DNA of 9,367 nucleotides from JACRBK01 sp964427955 (lineage in GTDB: Bacteria > Chloroflexota > Anaerolineae > Aggregatilineales > Aggregatilineaceae): positions 1 through 9,367 of the forward strand of contig CAYRWY010000226.1 in the NCBI GenBank assembly GCA_964427955.1, written 5' to 3'. Positions 1-8,376 of this stretch are shown piece by piece. Made by a program: the position numbers and the translations under genes. Every line of letters begins with the position of its first letter. The first letter of the stretch is position 1. The notes beneath the pieces are model-generated. The model saw only the letters and a list, made by a program, of their open reading frames with translations. It had not been told where the DNA came from and searched no databases.

Positions 1-1100
1 ACGTTGGTGGCCGGGACGAAGGTATCGATCACCGGAATCCCGGCGATGCTGCCGTTCAGGGTCAGGCCGCTGAAGTTCATCCAGCCGACGTAGCCGCGGC
101 GATCCGTCACCTGGAGCCACAGCCCATCCGGCGAGCGCGCGATCACGCCCAACTGCTCGCCCAGGAACACGTCCCACATCGGCGCGCTGCCGAAATCGTC
201 CTTCGCATACGCGACTTTACGCTCGACGGCTACCACGGCGGTCGCGAAGGCCGCGCCGGTGTAGGCCGGGCTGGTGGACACGACATCCGACGCGAGATGG
301 ATATTATCCGACGATCCCGCCAGGCTGACGTTGCTCACCGGAATCCAGCCGATGCCGAAGACGCCCGTCACCTGCCACCACGAGTTGTCGGCAGTGCGCC
401 CGGTGGCCGGGATGGCCGTCCCGGCGGTCAGGGTCGCGATCACGTCGCCGCCGCCCGGCTGCGTCGTGACGTTGACCGTAGCATTCACCTGGATGGTCGG
501 GCCATCGAAGGCCGGGCCGGGATCGCTGACGCGACCGATCATGCTCTCGTCACCGCGCAAGGCGACGTCGGCCACGTTCACCCAACCGGGACCCATCACG
601 GTTTGCACCTGCCACCAGTTCCCATCGAGCGAACGCCCGGTCACGGTCAGGATCGCGTTGGTCGGGGCGATGCCGATGATGAACGAGTCGGTATTCGGAT
701 TGCGATAGACGGTCGCCGGGAAGCGGTCCACGATCACCGTTGGCGTTTCCAACGTGCCGACCGGCGTATTGACCACGGGCACCGAGTCCAGCACGCCGCG
801 GAAGACGACCAGTTCCGCGCTGATCCAGCCGACGCCAAACGACGTCGTGACGCGCCACCACGTCGTCCCGGCGTTGCGCCCGGTGACGGTGAGCTGGGTG
901 CCGCCTGCGACGCTGCCCAGGCTGGTAGTGTTCGGCGCGGGACCGCTGCGGATGTTGGCCGCCCCGGTGTTCACGATGACGAAATTGCTGCTGGTCGTGC
1001 CTTGCGCCAAAACGAGGGTCGAAGAGCCGGGCAGGAGCGAGACCGCCAGACTCAAAATTACGCTAATCAAGAGTAATCCACGAAAATGTCGTGTGATCAA
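1..1100 (-). CDS. Secreted protein with four SH3-like (SH3b) repeats, partial at left edge
   Basis: An open frame of 366 codons with no stop runs from a TTG start at 1100 off the left edge, so the C-terminus is missing. Residues 1-32 look like a signal peptide: Arg at 4 and 7, a hydrophobic core at 9-23 and an A-x-A-like end at VLA|Q (32/33). Four related blocks follow at about 40-100, 121-182, 201-260 and 288-348. The first shows the bacterial SH3 signature 'ANIRSGP', and the blocks end in a conserved pattern of WW(R/Q)V...GxGWI (81-93, 162-173, 241-253, with a diverged WLQV...VGWM at 328-341). Bacterial SH3 repeats usually bind peptidoglycan or other surface polymers, so a wall- or surface-binding role is likely but unproven. 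No catalytic domain is visible before the cut; one could lie beyond the edge. The gene starts 58 bases after the ABC ATPase stop on the same strand and may be co-transcribed with it. A start-codon filter limited to ATG/GTG would miss it. Confidence 0.88.
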   Translation of the reverse strand, partial: MITRHFRGLLLISVILSLAVSLLPGSSTLVLAQGTTSSNFVIVNTGAANIRSGPAPNTTSLGSVAGGTQLTVTGRNAGTTWWRVTTSFGVGWISAELVVFRGVLDSVPVVNTPVGTLETPTVIVDRFPATVYRNPNTDSFIIGIAPTNAILTVTGRSLDGNWWQVQTVMGPGWVNVADVALRGDESMIGRVSDPGPAFDGPTIQVNATVNVTTQPGGGDVIATLTAGTAIPATGRTADNSWWQVTGVFGIGWIPVSNVSLAGSSDNIHLASDVVSTSPAYTGAAFATAVVAVERKVAYAKDDFGSAPMWDVFLGEQLGVIARSPDGLWLQVTDRRGYVGWMNFSGLTLNGSIAGIPVIDTFVPATN

Positions 1101-1113
1101 TGCATCCCCTCCT
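1098..1113 (-). promoter_or_regulatory. Shine-Dalgarno and TTG start of the SH3 gene
   Basis: Read on the minus strand, AGGAGGGG (1113-1106) is a near-perfect ribosome binding site. The GGAGG core lies 7 bases before TTG (1100-1098), which opens the long frame with the signal peptide. The nearby ATG (1105-1103) touches the binding site and reads ATG-CAT-TGA, stopping at once, so TTG is the only well-placed start. Confidence 0.8.
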
Positions 1114-1158
1114 GAAAACAATGACCGATGATGCACATGCTAATCTGATTCGTAATTT

Positions 1159-2319
1159 TTAGCCAATGCGCGCGCCGGTGTTTTTGTCAAAGAAGTATAG
1201 TCTTTCGGTTGGAAAGCTCAAATACAGCGTGTCGCCGGGGGCCGGGTGCCGGTCCAGGCCGATCACGGCCACGCACCGCTGCCGTCCCACGTTCATATAC
1301 AGGAACTGCCGCTGCTGGGTCAGGATCGGTTCGATGTAATCGACCGTCGCCGGGATGCCCTCCTCGACGATCTCGATGTGTTCGGGCCGGATGCCGAGCC
1401 AGACCGCCTGTCCGAGGCTGAGGCCGGGCCGGATCGGGCTGACCGTCAGGCCGCTGCCTTCCCAGCGGTCTTCCCAGATGTGGCCGGGAAAGAGGTTCAT
1501 GGGCGGCGTGCCGAAGAACTCCGCCACGAAGGCGCTCACCGGGGTGTCGTACAACGCCTGGAAGGTGCCGATCTGTTCGATCTTGCCGTCCCGCATGATC
1601 GCGATCCGGTCGGCCAGGGCAATCGCCTCCGTCTGGTCGTGGGTGACGTAGACCGACGTGATCTTGTAGTGGCGCAGCAGCCGGTGCAGTTGCAGCCGGG
1701 TCTCGGTGCGCAGCTTGGCGTCCAGGTTGGACAGCGGTTCGTCGAACAGAAACAGCTTCGGATCGCGCGCCAGACAGCGAGCGACCGCCACGCGCTGCTG
1801 TTCCCCGCCGGACAGGGTGGGGGGCTTGCGGCTGAGCAGGTGCTCGATGTTCACGCCCATCACGTTGACGATGTGATGGATTCGCTCTGGGATTTTTTCG
1901 GGGTGTTTGTGGATCAGGTCGTAGAACCCGATATTCTCGCGCGACTCCAGGTGCGGGTACAGCGCGTAGTTCTGGAACACCATGCCGATGCCGCGCTCGG
2001 CCATCGGAATATCGCGCAGGGCGATGCTGTCGTACAGCACCTCGCCCGCATCGGGATGGAGCAGCCCGGCGATGATCTTGAGCAGGGTGGTTTTGCCGCA
2101 GCCCGACGGTCCCAGGATGCTGATCGTTTCGCCGTTTTTGATGGTGAGCGAGAGATCGTCCACGGCGTAGGCCCGGTCGGAGACCATGCGCTGGCCCTTG
2201 AGCCGGTCGACCAGGGCGCGGTCGCCGGTGCGGGTTACGGCGTTGATCGTCTGCTCCAGCCGGTCGGTCTCCGTGCCGTCGTAACGCTTGGTGATGTGCC
2301 GCAGGTGGATGGTAGGCAT
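1159..2319 (-). CDS. ABC transporter ATP-binding protein, MalK/UgpC (CUT1 sugar importer) type
   Basis: This 386-residue protein is the cytoplasmic ATPase of an importer in the MalK/UgpC/MsmK class. Walker A GPSGCGKT is at 70-77, the Q-loop is at Q116 in VFQNYALYPH, the signature LSGGEQQ is at 169-175, Walker B LFLFDE is at 189-194, the D-loop SNLD is at 197-200 and the switch His is H227. The C-terminal part has FFGTPPMN (268-275), GIRPEH (309-314) and a final LYFFDKNTGARI, all typical of the MalK regulatory (TOBE/OB) domain. The first strand (IHLRHITKRYDG, 4-15) is normally followed directly by the A-loop, but here about 35 extra residues (16-50, predicted helical, charged) intervene before YAVDDLSL. 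The length fits the family once this insertion is allowed for. The start overlaps the glycosyltransferase stop as TAATG, which implies coupled translation. No permease or solute-binding gene lies in the window, so the substrate is unknown; sugars or glycerol-phosphate are the family norm. Confidence 0.93.
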   Translation of the reverse strand: MPTIHLRHITKRYDGTETDRLEQTINAVTRTGDRALVDRLKGQRMVSDRAYAVDDLSLTIKNGETISILGPSGCGKTTLLKIIAGLLHPDAGEVLYDSIALRDIPMAERGIGMVFQNYALYPHLESRENIGFYDLIHKHPEKIPERIHHIVNVMGVNIEHLLSRKPPTLSGGEQQRVAVARCLARDPKLFLFDEPLSNLDAKLRTETRLQLHRLLRHYKITSVYVTHDQTEAIALADRIAIMRDGKIEQIGTFQALYDTPVSAFVAEFFGTPPMNLFPGHIWEDRWEGSGLTVSPIRPGLSLGQAVWLGIRPEHIEIVEEGIPATVDYIEPILTQQRQFLYMNVGRQRCVAVIGLDRHPAPGDTLYLSFPTERLYFFDKNTGARIG

Positions 2320-3221
2320 TACTTCCCGTTATTCCCCGAAAGATAGGCCCGAATCGTGTGCAGGATGATCCCTGTGAACAGGGTTTGGATGCCGATCAAG
2401 TCCAGCAGGATGCTGATCAGGGCATAGCCGACGGCCAGTGACTGGTACGTATTGTACCGGTCTACGACCACTGCTCCTAGTATCAGCCCGACCACCAGGA
2501 TGAGCAAGCCCGGCACGCCGAAAAAGAACAGCGGGCGGTGCATACTGACCAGGTTCAGAATGCCGTTGAGCACCTGCAAGCCATGTTTGAAGGGGTTGCG
2601 CTTGGGACCCTCGTCGTAGGTCATCTGGACGGGTACCTCCTCGATGGTCAGCTTGTGCTGCTGCACCAAAAACTGCATCTCGGACTCGATGGAGAAGCCG
2701 CCTTCGGCCCGGAAGGAGAATGCCAGCAGGGCCTTGCGGGACAGGGCGCGAAAGCCGCTCTGCGAGTCGGTCAGCGGCACGCCGGACGCGACGTTGGTCG
2801 TCACGGTCAGGACGTGCTGGCCGACGATGCGCCACCACGGGATCTCGCTCTTGAGGCCCAGGAAGCGCGATCCGACCACCACGTCCGCCTGATCGGCCTC
2901 GATGGGCGCCAACAGCGTCGGAATTTCCGCCGGATCGTGCTGCCCGTCGGCGTCGATCAGGATCACGACCCCCGCCTCCATCGTGCGGGCGCGTTCCAGC
3001 CCGGTGTTGATCGCTTCCGCTTTGCCACAGTTTGTTTCGTGCCGGATCACGATTGCGCCGCATTCTTCGGCGATGCGCGCCGTCTGGTCGGTGGAGCCGT
3101 CGTCCACCACGATCACGTGATCGACGTAATGCCGGGTCTTGAGTACGACGCTGCCTACGAACCGGTCCTCGTTATAAGCCGCGATCACCGCGATGCGCGG
3201 CGTAAGAGTTGAGTGAGTCAC
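2319..3221 (-). CDS. Membrane-anchored family 2 glycosyltransferase, DPM1/GtrB-like
   Basis: This 300-residue protein has an N-terminal GT-A fold and two C-terminal membrane helices (about 231-253 and 264-290), the layout of GtrB-like and dolichyl/polyprenyl-phosphate sugar transferases. The nucleotide-sugar site shows AAYNED (14-19) and VVDDGSTDQT (38-47), and the metal-binding DADGQHD motif is at 90-96. GSRF (117-120), TDSQSGFRALSR (151-162) and SIESEM (177-182) are typical of the DPM/DPG-synthase-like group. The likely reaction moves a hexose from a nucleotide sugar to polyprenyl phosphate at the cytoplasmic membrane face, supplying a lipid-linked sugar for envelope glycans; the actual sugar cannot be told from sequence. 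The start is GTG, with AAAGG 9 bases upstream. It is first in a leftward group with the ABC ATPase (TAATG overlap) and is divergent from the LCP gene. Confidence 0.92.
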   Translation of the reverse strand: MTHSTLTPRIAVIAAYNEDRFVGSVVLKTRHYVDHVIVVDDGSTDQTARIAEECGAIVIRHETNCGKAEAINTGLERARTMEAGVVILIDADGQHDPAEIPTLLAPIEADQADVVVGSRFLGLKSEIPWWRIVGQHVLTVTTNVASGVPLTDSQSGFRALSRKALLAFSFRAEGGFSIESEMQFLVQQHKLTIEEVPVQMTYDEGPKRNPFKHGLQVLNGILNLVSMHRPLFFFGVPGLLILVVGLILGAVVVDRYNTYQSLAVGYALISILLDLIGIQTLFTGIILHTIRAYLSGNNGK

Positions 3222-3267
3222 CGCTGACTGCCTTTACGACCTGCTGCCCTCTACAAAGATCGGCTGC

Positions 3268-3296
3268 ATTTTAACACGTTCTGCCGTTCCTGAAAG
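3268..3296 (-). promoter_or_regulatory. Possible promoter of the glycosyltransferase-ABC-SH3 group
   Basis: On the minus strand TAAAAT (3273-3268) matches the -10 consensus at five of six bases. CTTTCA (3296-3291), 17 bases upstream, matches the -35 consensus at only three of six. The position, about 47 bases before the GTG start, is reasonable. The spacer is AT-richer than its surroundings, but the -35 match is poor, so this is tentative. Confidence 0.35.
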
Positions 3297-3346
3297 GTTG
3301 GTGTCGTCGGGGCGTAGATTGGGCGTAGGTTTAATCCTGCACAATC

Positions 3347-3355
3347 TGGTATACT
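3347..3355 (+). promoter_or_regulatory. Extended -10 promoter of the LCP gene
   Basis: TGGTATACT combines the extended -10 dinucleotide TG (3347-3348), one base, and TATACT (3350-3355), which differs from TATAAT at one position. No good -35 sits at the usual distance, which is common for extended -10 promoters. A start near 3362 would leave a leader of about 30 bases that includes GAGAGG (3382-3387), 5 bases before the ATG at 3393. Confidence 0.55.
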
Positions 3356-3392
3356 CTCACGGTCAAAAATCTATCTGCTCTGAGAGGTTATC

Positions 3393-5216
3393 ATGCGTTC
3401 AGGATGGCGACTAGCCCGGACGCTGCTCGGTGGCCTGGTGATCCTGGCGGTGGCGCTGGGCACGCTGGGTTACGTGGTGTATGCGGCGAACGGAATTTTG
3501 GACGAAGTCGAGGCCCAGGATGGGCGCGAGCAGCACGACAAATGGATCGTCAGCACGGCGACGGCACTGGCGGACCGGCTGACCCTGGTGCAAGTTGCGG
3601 CGCAGCTCAGCCTCACCCCACTGCCCACCGCGACGCCGACGGCGATTCCGCCGACCGTGACCCCACTGCCGACCGCTACGACGACCCTCACGCCGTCCGA
3701 AGTGCCGACCGCGACGCCGCTGCCGACCAACACGCCGACCGCGACGCCGCTGCCGACGAATACCCTGCGCCCGACCGTCACCGTGCCGCCGACGGCGCTG
3801 CCGACCAATACCCTGCGGCCTTCGATCACGCCTCCGGCGACGGCCACCCACACCGTGACGCCGCCGCCGACCGCGACCTTCACCCCGACCTTCACCGCCA
3901 CGCCGCTGGTCCAGCCGACCGCGACCTACGTGATCCAGGGCACCTACGCGCTTCCGGTCAACACGCCGGTCGTCGAGATTCCGCCCGCCGTCCCGCTGGT
4001 GGAGGATGACCCGGACATCGTCAATTTCCTGCTGCTGGGCAGTGATACCTCCGGCGGCGGAGTTGGCCACACCGACGTGATCATCCTGGTGTCGGTCAAC
4101 AAGAAGGCCGGATCGGTCGCGATGTGGCACCTGCCGCGCGACCTGTTCGTCTACATCCCGAACTACACGATGGATCGCATCAACATGGCCTACGCGTTGG
4201 GCGTGTCGAGCGGCTATCCGGGCGGTGGTTTCGGCCTGATGAAAGACACCATCCGCTACAACTTCGGCATCCAGATCGACCACTACGCCCGCGTGAATTT
4301 CGACGGCTTTATGCGCATCGTCGAAGAGTTGGGCGGGCTGGACGTGAGCGTGGACTGTGCTATCGCCGACTGGCGTCTGAAGTCCCCCGAACTCGACCAG
4401 ACTGTCGAGGATAACTGGGAATACTACACGCTGCCGATTGGCCGCCAGACCCTCACGCCCTACATGTCGTTGTGGTACGTGCGCAGCCGCAAGACCACCA
4501 GCGATCTGGATCGGGGCCGCCGCCAGATGGACGTGCTGCGCGCGATGTGGTATCAGGCGCGCCAGCAGGGTTTGTTCGCCCAGGTGACGGCGCTGTGGCC
4601 GGAAGCCGTCCAGGTGGTCGAAACCGACATGTCGCTGACCGACGTATTGGGCTTCGTGCCGCTCGCGATGAGTCTGGACATGAGCAAGATCGCCCGCTAC
4701 ACCGGGGAACTCGGCGTGGAATACATCCCCTTCGTCACGCCCGACGACAAGCGCGACGTCTCGCTGCCCAACCGGGACAAGCTGCTGCCGCTGGTGCAGG
4801 ATTTCCTGACTCCGCCGACCGGCAACCGTCTCAGCCACCAGGCCGTGACGGTAGACGTCATCGACGCGTCGGCCTACGGGCTGGGGTTTGGCCAGGTGGC
4901 GGTGGATCGTCTGGCGTGGGAAGGTTTCGCCGGGCGACTCGTCACCGAGCAGATCGACCGCCCGCTGGACCTGAGCGTGATCTACGATTTCACCGGTCAG
5001 AGTAAGGGCAGTGCCCTGGATGATCTCAAGCGCGTCTTGCGCATCACCGATACCCAGGTCGTCGTGCAGCCCGATCCCAACCGGACCGTCGATTACCGCG
5101 TGGAGATTGGTGGCGCGTACAACGCCTGCGTCTACGGCGGCTCCGAGGACGAGATCGAGGCCGGTCCGCCCATCCCGACCGAGACTCCCGCCGCCGGTGC
5201 GGGGAATTTCGGCTAA
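3393..5216 (+). CDS. LytR-CpsA-Psr (LCP) family glycopolymer transferase with LytR_C domain
   Basis: This 607-residue protein has a short cytoplasmic N-terminus and one membrane helix (about 9-31). A Pro/Thr-rich spacer follows (about 74-178), then the extracytoplasmic LCP domain (about 205-430) and a LytR_C-like domain (about 484-585). LCP hallmarks are LLLGSDTS (213-220), TDVIILVSVN (227-236), HLPRDLFVYIP (246-256) with the conserved Arg-Asp at 249-250, and the phosphate-binding stretch RSRKTTSDLDRGRRQ (364-378). LCP enzymes transfer undecaprenyl-pyrophosphate-linked glycopolymers to peptidoglycan or other acceptors outside the membrane. LytR_C is seen as VTVDVIDASAYGLG (485-498) and the WEGF segment (509-512). 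ATG 3393 is preceded by GAGAGG at 5 bases. The gene stands alone on its strand, divergent from the glycosyltransferase and convergent with the kinase. The unusually long spacer suggests that the catalytic domain is held well away from the membrane. The acceptor and polymer are unknown. Confidence 0.93.
   Translation: MRSGWRLARTLLGGLVILAVALGTLGYVVYAANGILDEVEAQDGREQHDKWIVSTATALADRLTLVQVAAQLSLTPLPTATPTAIPPTVTPLPTATTTLTPSEVPTATPLPTNTPTATPLPTNTLRPTVTVPPTALPTNTLRPSITPPATATHTVTPPPTATFTPTFTATPLVQPTATYVIQGTYALPVNTPVVEIPPAVPLVEDDPDIVNFLLLGSDTSGGGVGHTDVIILVSVNKKAGSVAMWHLPRDLFVYIPNYTMDRINMAYALGVSSGYPGGGFGLMKDTIRYNFGIQIDHYARVNFDGFMRIVEELGGLDVSVDCAIADWRLKSPELDQTVEDNWEYYTLPIGRQTLTPYMSLWYVRSRKTTSDLDRGRRQMDVLRAMWYQARQQGLFAQVTALWPEAVQVVETDMSLTDVLGFVPLAMSLDMSKIARYTGELGVEYIPFVTPDDKRDVSLPNRDKLLPLVQDFLTPPTGNRLSHQAVTVDVIDASAYGLGFGQVAVDRLAWEGFAGRLVTEQIDRPLDLSVIYDFTGQSKGSALDDLKRVLRITDTQVVVQPDPNRTVDYRVEIGGAYNACVYGGSEDEIEAGPPIPTETPAAGAGNFG
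3609..3927 (+). repeat. Low-complexity Pro/Thr-coding repeat tract inside the LCP gene
   Basis: This stretch encodes repeated TPLPT, TATP and PTNTLRP units. At the DNA level, a 24-base unit starting GCCGACCGCGACGCCGCTGC occurs identically at 3704-3727 and 3734-3757, giving a 30-base period. A 20-base unit ending AATACCCTGCG occurs at 3750-3769 and again, with one mismatch, at 3798-3817. Such tracts can change length by slippage or unequal recombination while keeping frame. The encoded linker is probably extended and could be O-glycosylated, which is inference. Confidence 0.8.
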
Positions 5217-5230
5217 TCATACTCCAGCCC

Positions 5231-5255
5231 TGGGGCGCGGCACGGCTGCGCCCCA
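5231..5255 (+). terminator. GC-rich hairpin downstream of the LCP gene, possible terminator
   Basis: The arms TGGGGCGC (5231-5238) and GCGCCCCA (5248-5255) pair perfectly. Pairing can continue inward through one G-T wobble and two GC pairs, leaving a 3-base loop, for up to 11 pairs in all. It begins 15 bases after the LCP stop. The sequence that follows is only moderately T-rich (AACTCTTTCGCTCTCC), so termination may be weak or the element may be a dispersed palindromic repeat instead. No T-tract follows it in the opposite direction. Confidence 0.5.
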
Positions 5256-5274
5256 ACTCTTTCGCTCTCCAATT

Positions 5275-5327
5275 TCTCTTCTCTGCGGTTTCTGCGTGCT
5301 CCGCGTTGAATCGCTTTTCTCTTTTTT
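5275..5327. repeat. Small intergenic repeat with 9-base periodic CTCTGCG-like units
   Basis: CTCTGCG (5281-5287), TTCTGCG (5290-5296) and CTCCGCG (5299-5305) recur every 9 bases and are followed by TTGAA and T-rich sequence. On the minus strand this reads as TTCAACGCGGAG..., whose translation would be the 'FNAEHAETAEK' type. From memory, elements of this kind are scattered between genes in Chloroflexota and other environmental bacteria. Together with the adjacent hairpin it fills most of the 120-base convergent gap. It is not coding. Confidence 0.55.
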
Positions 5328-5336
5328 CGAGGCCCC

Positions 5337-7547
<2,211 letters not shown>

Positions 7548-7586
7548 GTTCTCTTCCCCACTGCGATCCGCGCTAAGTTCACCCCT

Positions 7587-7614
7587 ATTCTACCGGAAAA
7601 ATGGCGGTCGTCAC
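7587..7614 (-). promoter_or_regulatory. Possible promoter of the Ser/Thr kinase gene, overlapping the yigZ terminator
   Basis: On the minus strand GTGACG (7614-7609) matches the -35 consensus TTGACA at four of six bases. TAGAAT (7592-7587) matches the -10 at five of six, with a 16-base spacer. Transcription would start near 7580 and give a leader of about 33 bases. The -35 element lies in the loop of the yigZ terminator hairpin and overlaps the yigZ stop codon. Confidence 0.42.
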
Positions 7615-7621
7615 CCGCCAT
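7597..7621 (-). terminator. Intrinsic terminator of yigZ, spanning its stop codon
   Basis: On the minus strand ATGGCGG (7621-7615) pairs perfectly with CCGCCAT (7607-7601) around a 7-base loop, followed directly by TTTT (7600-7597), making a run of five T with the last stem base. The yigZ TGA (7613-7611) lies in the loop. A terminating ribosome could cover the hairpin and affect its formation. Confidence 0.68.
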
Positions 7622-8225
7622 CCAGCAGGATCGGCGCCACCTGCCCGGCGGTCATCTCCTGGAGTTCTCCGGTCAGCGGCTCCACCTGGTCGGCGGGCAG
7701 GATGGCGTACACCGTCACTTCCGCGTCGAATTCCTCGCCTTGAATCTCCGCGTGGTGTCCGGCCAGTAGCAGCTTCAGCCGCTCGTAGAAGCTGTACGGG
7801 ATCGAGATGCCGATCTGGCGCTTTTCGATCTTCAGTTCGACCGGCAGCGCCGCGACGGCGTCTTTGGCGGCCCCGCCGTAAGCACGCACCAATCCCCCCG
7901 TGCCGAGCTTGGTCCCGCCGAAATAGCGTGTCACGACGATCACCACGTCGCCCAGGTCCGCGCCGCGCAGCACCGCCAGCACCGGCGGTCCTGACGTGCC
8001 CGACGGCTCGCCGTCGTCGCTCATGCCCTCGGTGATGCTGCCGCCGTAGCCCGCCTTGAAGGCGTAGACGTGATGCGTCGCGTCCGGCATCTCGTCGCGC
8101 ACCGCCTGGATGAACACCTTCGCCTGCGCGGCGGTATCCGCCCGGCCAATCGTGGCGATGAAGCGCGAATTCACGACGATATTTTCAATCCGCGTCGTCT
8201 GCGCGGGGATGGGATACGCTTTCAC
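7611..8225 (-). CDS. yigZ: YigZ/IMPACT family protein (UPF0029 plus DUF1949 domains)
   Basis: This 204-residue soluble protein has the usual family length. The N-terminal UPF0029 domain (about 15-125) shows SRFIA (20-24), ATHHVYAFKAG (49-59), the family hallmark SDDGEPSGTSGPP (69-81) and VTRYFGGTKLGTGGLVRAY (98-116). The C-terminal half (about 135-195) fits the ferredoxin-like DUF1949 domain. The family includes E. coli YigZ, B. subtilis YvyE and eukaryotic IMPACT, which inhibits the kinase GCN2 by competing for GCN1; the bacterial role is not established, though a link to translation or nucleic acid binding is often suggested. The start is GTG at 8225, with AAGGAG (8241-8236) 10 bases upstream. 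It lies 196 bases downstream of recJ on the same strand, and its own terminator separates it from the kinase gene. Despite the next-door kinase and the IMPACT connection, I see no evidence of a functional pair. Confidence 0.92.
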   Translation of the reverse strand: MKAYPIPAQTTRIENIVVNSRFIATIGRADTAAQAKVFIQAVRDEMPDATHHVYAFKAGYGGSITEGMSDDGEPSGTSGPPVLAVLRGADLGDVVIVVTRYFGGTKLGTGGLVRAYGGAAKDAVAALPVELKIEKRQIGISIPYSFYERLKLLLAGHHAEIQGEEFDAEVTVYAILPADQVEPLTGELQEMTAGQVAPILLDGG

Positions 8226-8276
8226 GTGCTCGCTGCTCCTTGCCCGCCCCTAACTCGACGTTTCCGCCGCGCCACT

Positions 8277-8315
8277 CCCCCTCGCCACCGGGTGGAGAGG
8301 GGGCCGGGGGGTGAG
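8277..8315. repeat. G-rich hairpin repeat in the recJ-yigZ gap, copy 1
   Basis: CCCCCTC (8277-8283) pairs with GAGGGGG (8297-8303). Inside these, CCAC (8285-8288) pairs with GTGG (8292-8295) after one mismatch. The flank GGCCGGGGGGTGAGG (8301-8315) matches, from memory, a dispersed 'GAGAGGGGGCCGGGGGGTGAGG' type repeat seen between genes in many GC-rich environmental bacteria. It could also block transcription from recJ, but no T-tract follows it on the minus strand. Confidence 0.55.
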
Positions 8316-8376
8316 GTAAAAAACGACGAGTCTTCGCCTGCTCAATATGCTTCTTGCCCCCTTGTCCGCCCCTGAA

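Noticed and set aside
297..1076. 259-codon open frame on the plus strand
   Set aside because: Opposite the SH3-repeat gene, which has a signal peptide, ribosome binding site and repeated domain structure. The plus-strand product is Arg/Asp/His-rich without domain.
1103..1105. ATG as start for the SH3 gene
   Set aside because: It is too close to the ribosome binding site and is followed by CAT then TGA, so it makes only two residues.
1246..2346. 366-codon open frame on the plus strand
   Set aside because: Opposite the ABC ATPase, which has every family motif. The plus-strand product shows no domain and mirrors codon bias.
3319..3324. TTGGGC as -35 element for the LCP gene
   Set aside because: It lies 25 bases before the -10 element, too far for a sigma-70-type promoter. 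The extended -10 motif is a better explanation.
3411..4838. 475-codon open frame on the minus strand
   Set aside because: It lies wholly opposite the well-supported LCP gene. Its product is a low-complexity Arg/Gly/His/Gln-rich chain with no recognisable domain, the usual antisense artefact of GC-rich coding DNA.
5044..5336. Apparent peptide with 'FNAEHAETAEK' between LCP and kinase as a small gene
   Set aside because: It is a translation of a short intergenic repeat in a frame running through from the kinase's shadow frame, without its own ribosome binding site or start.
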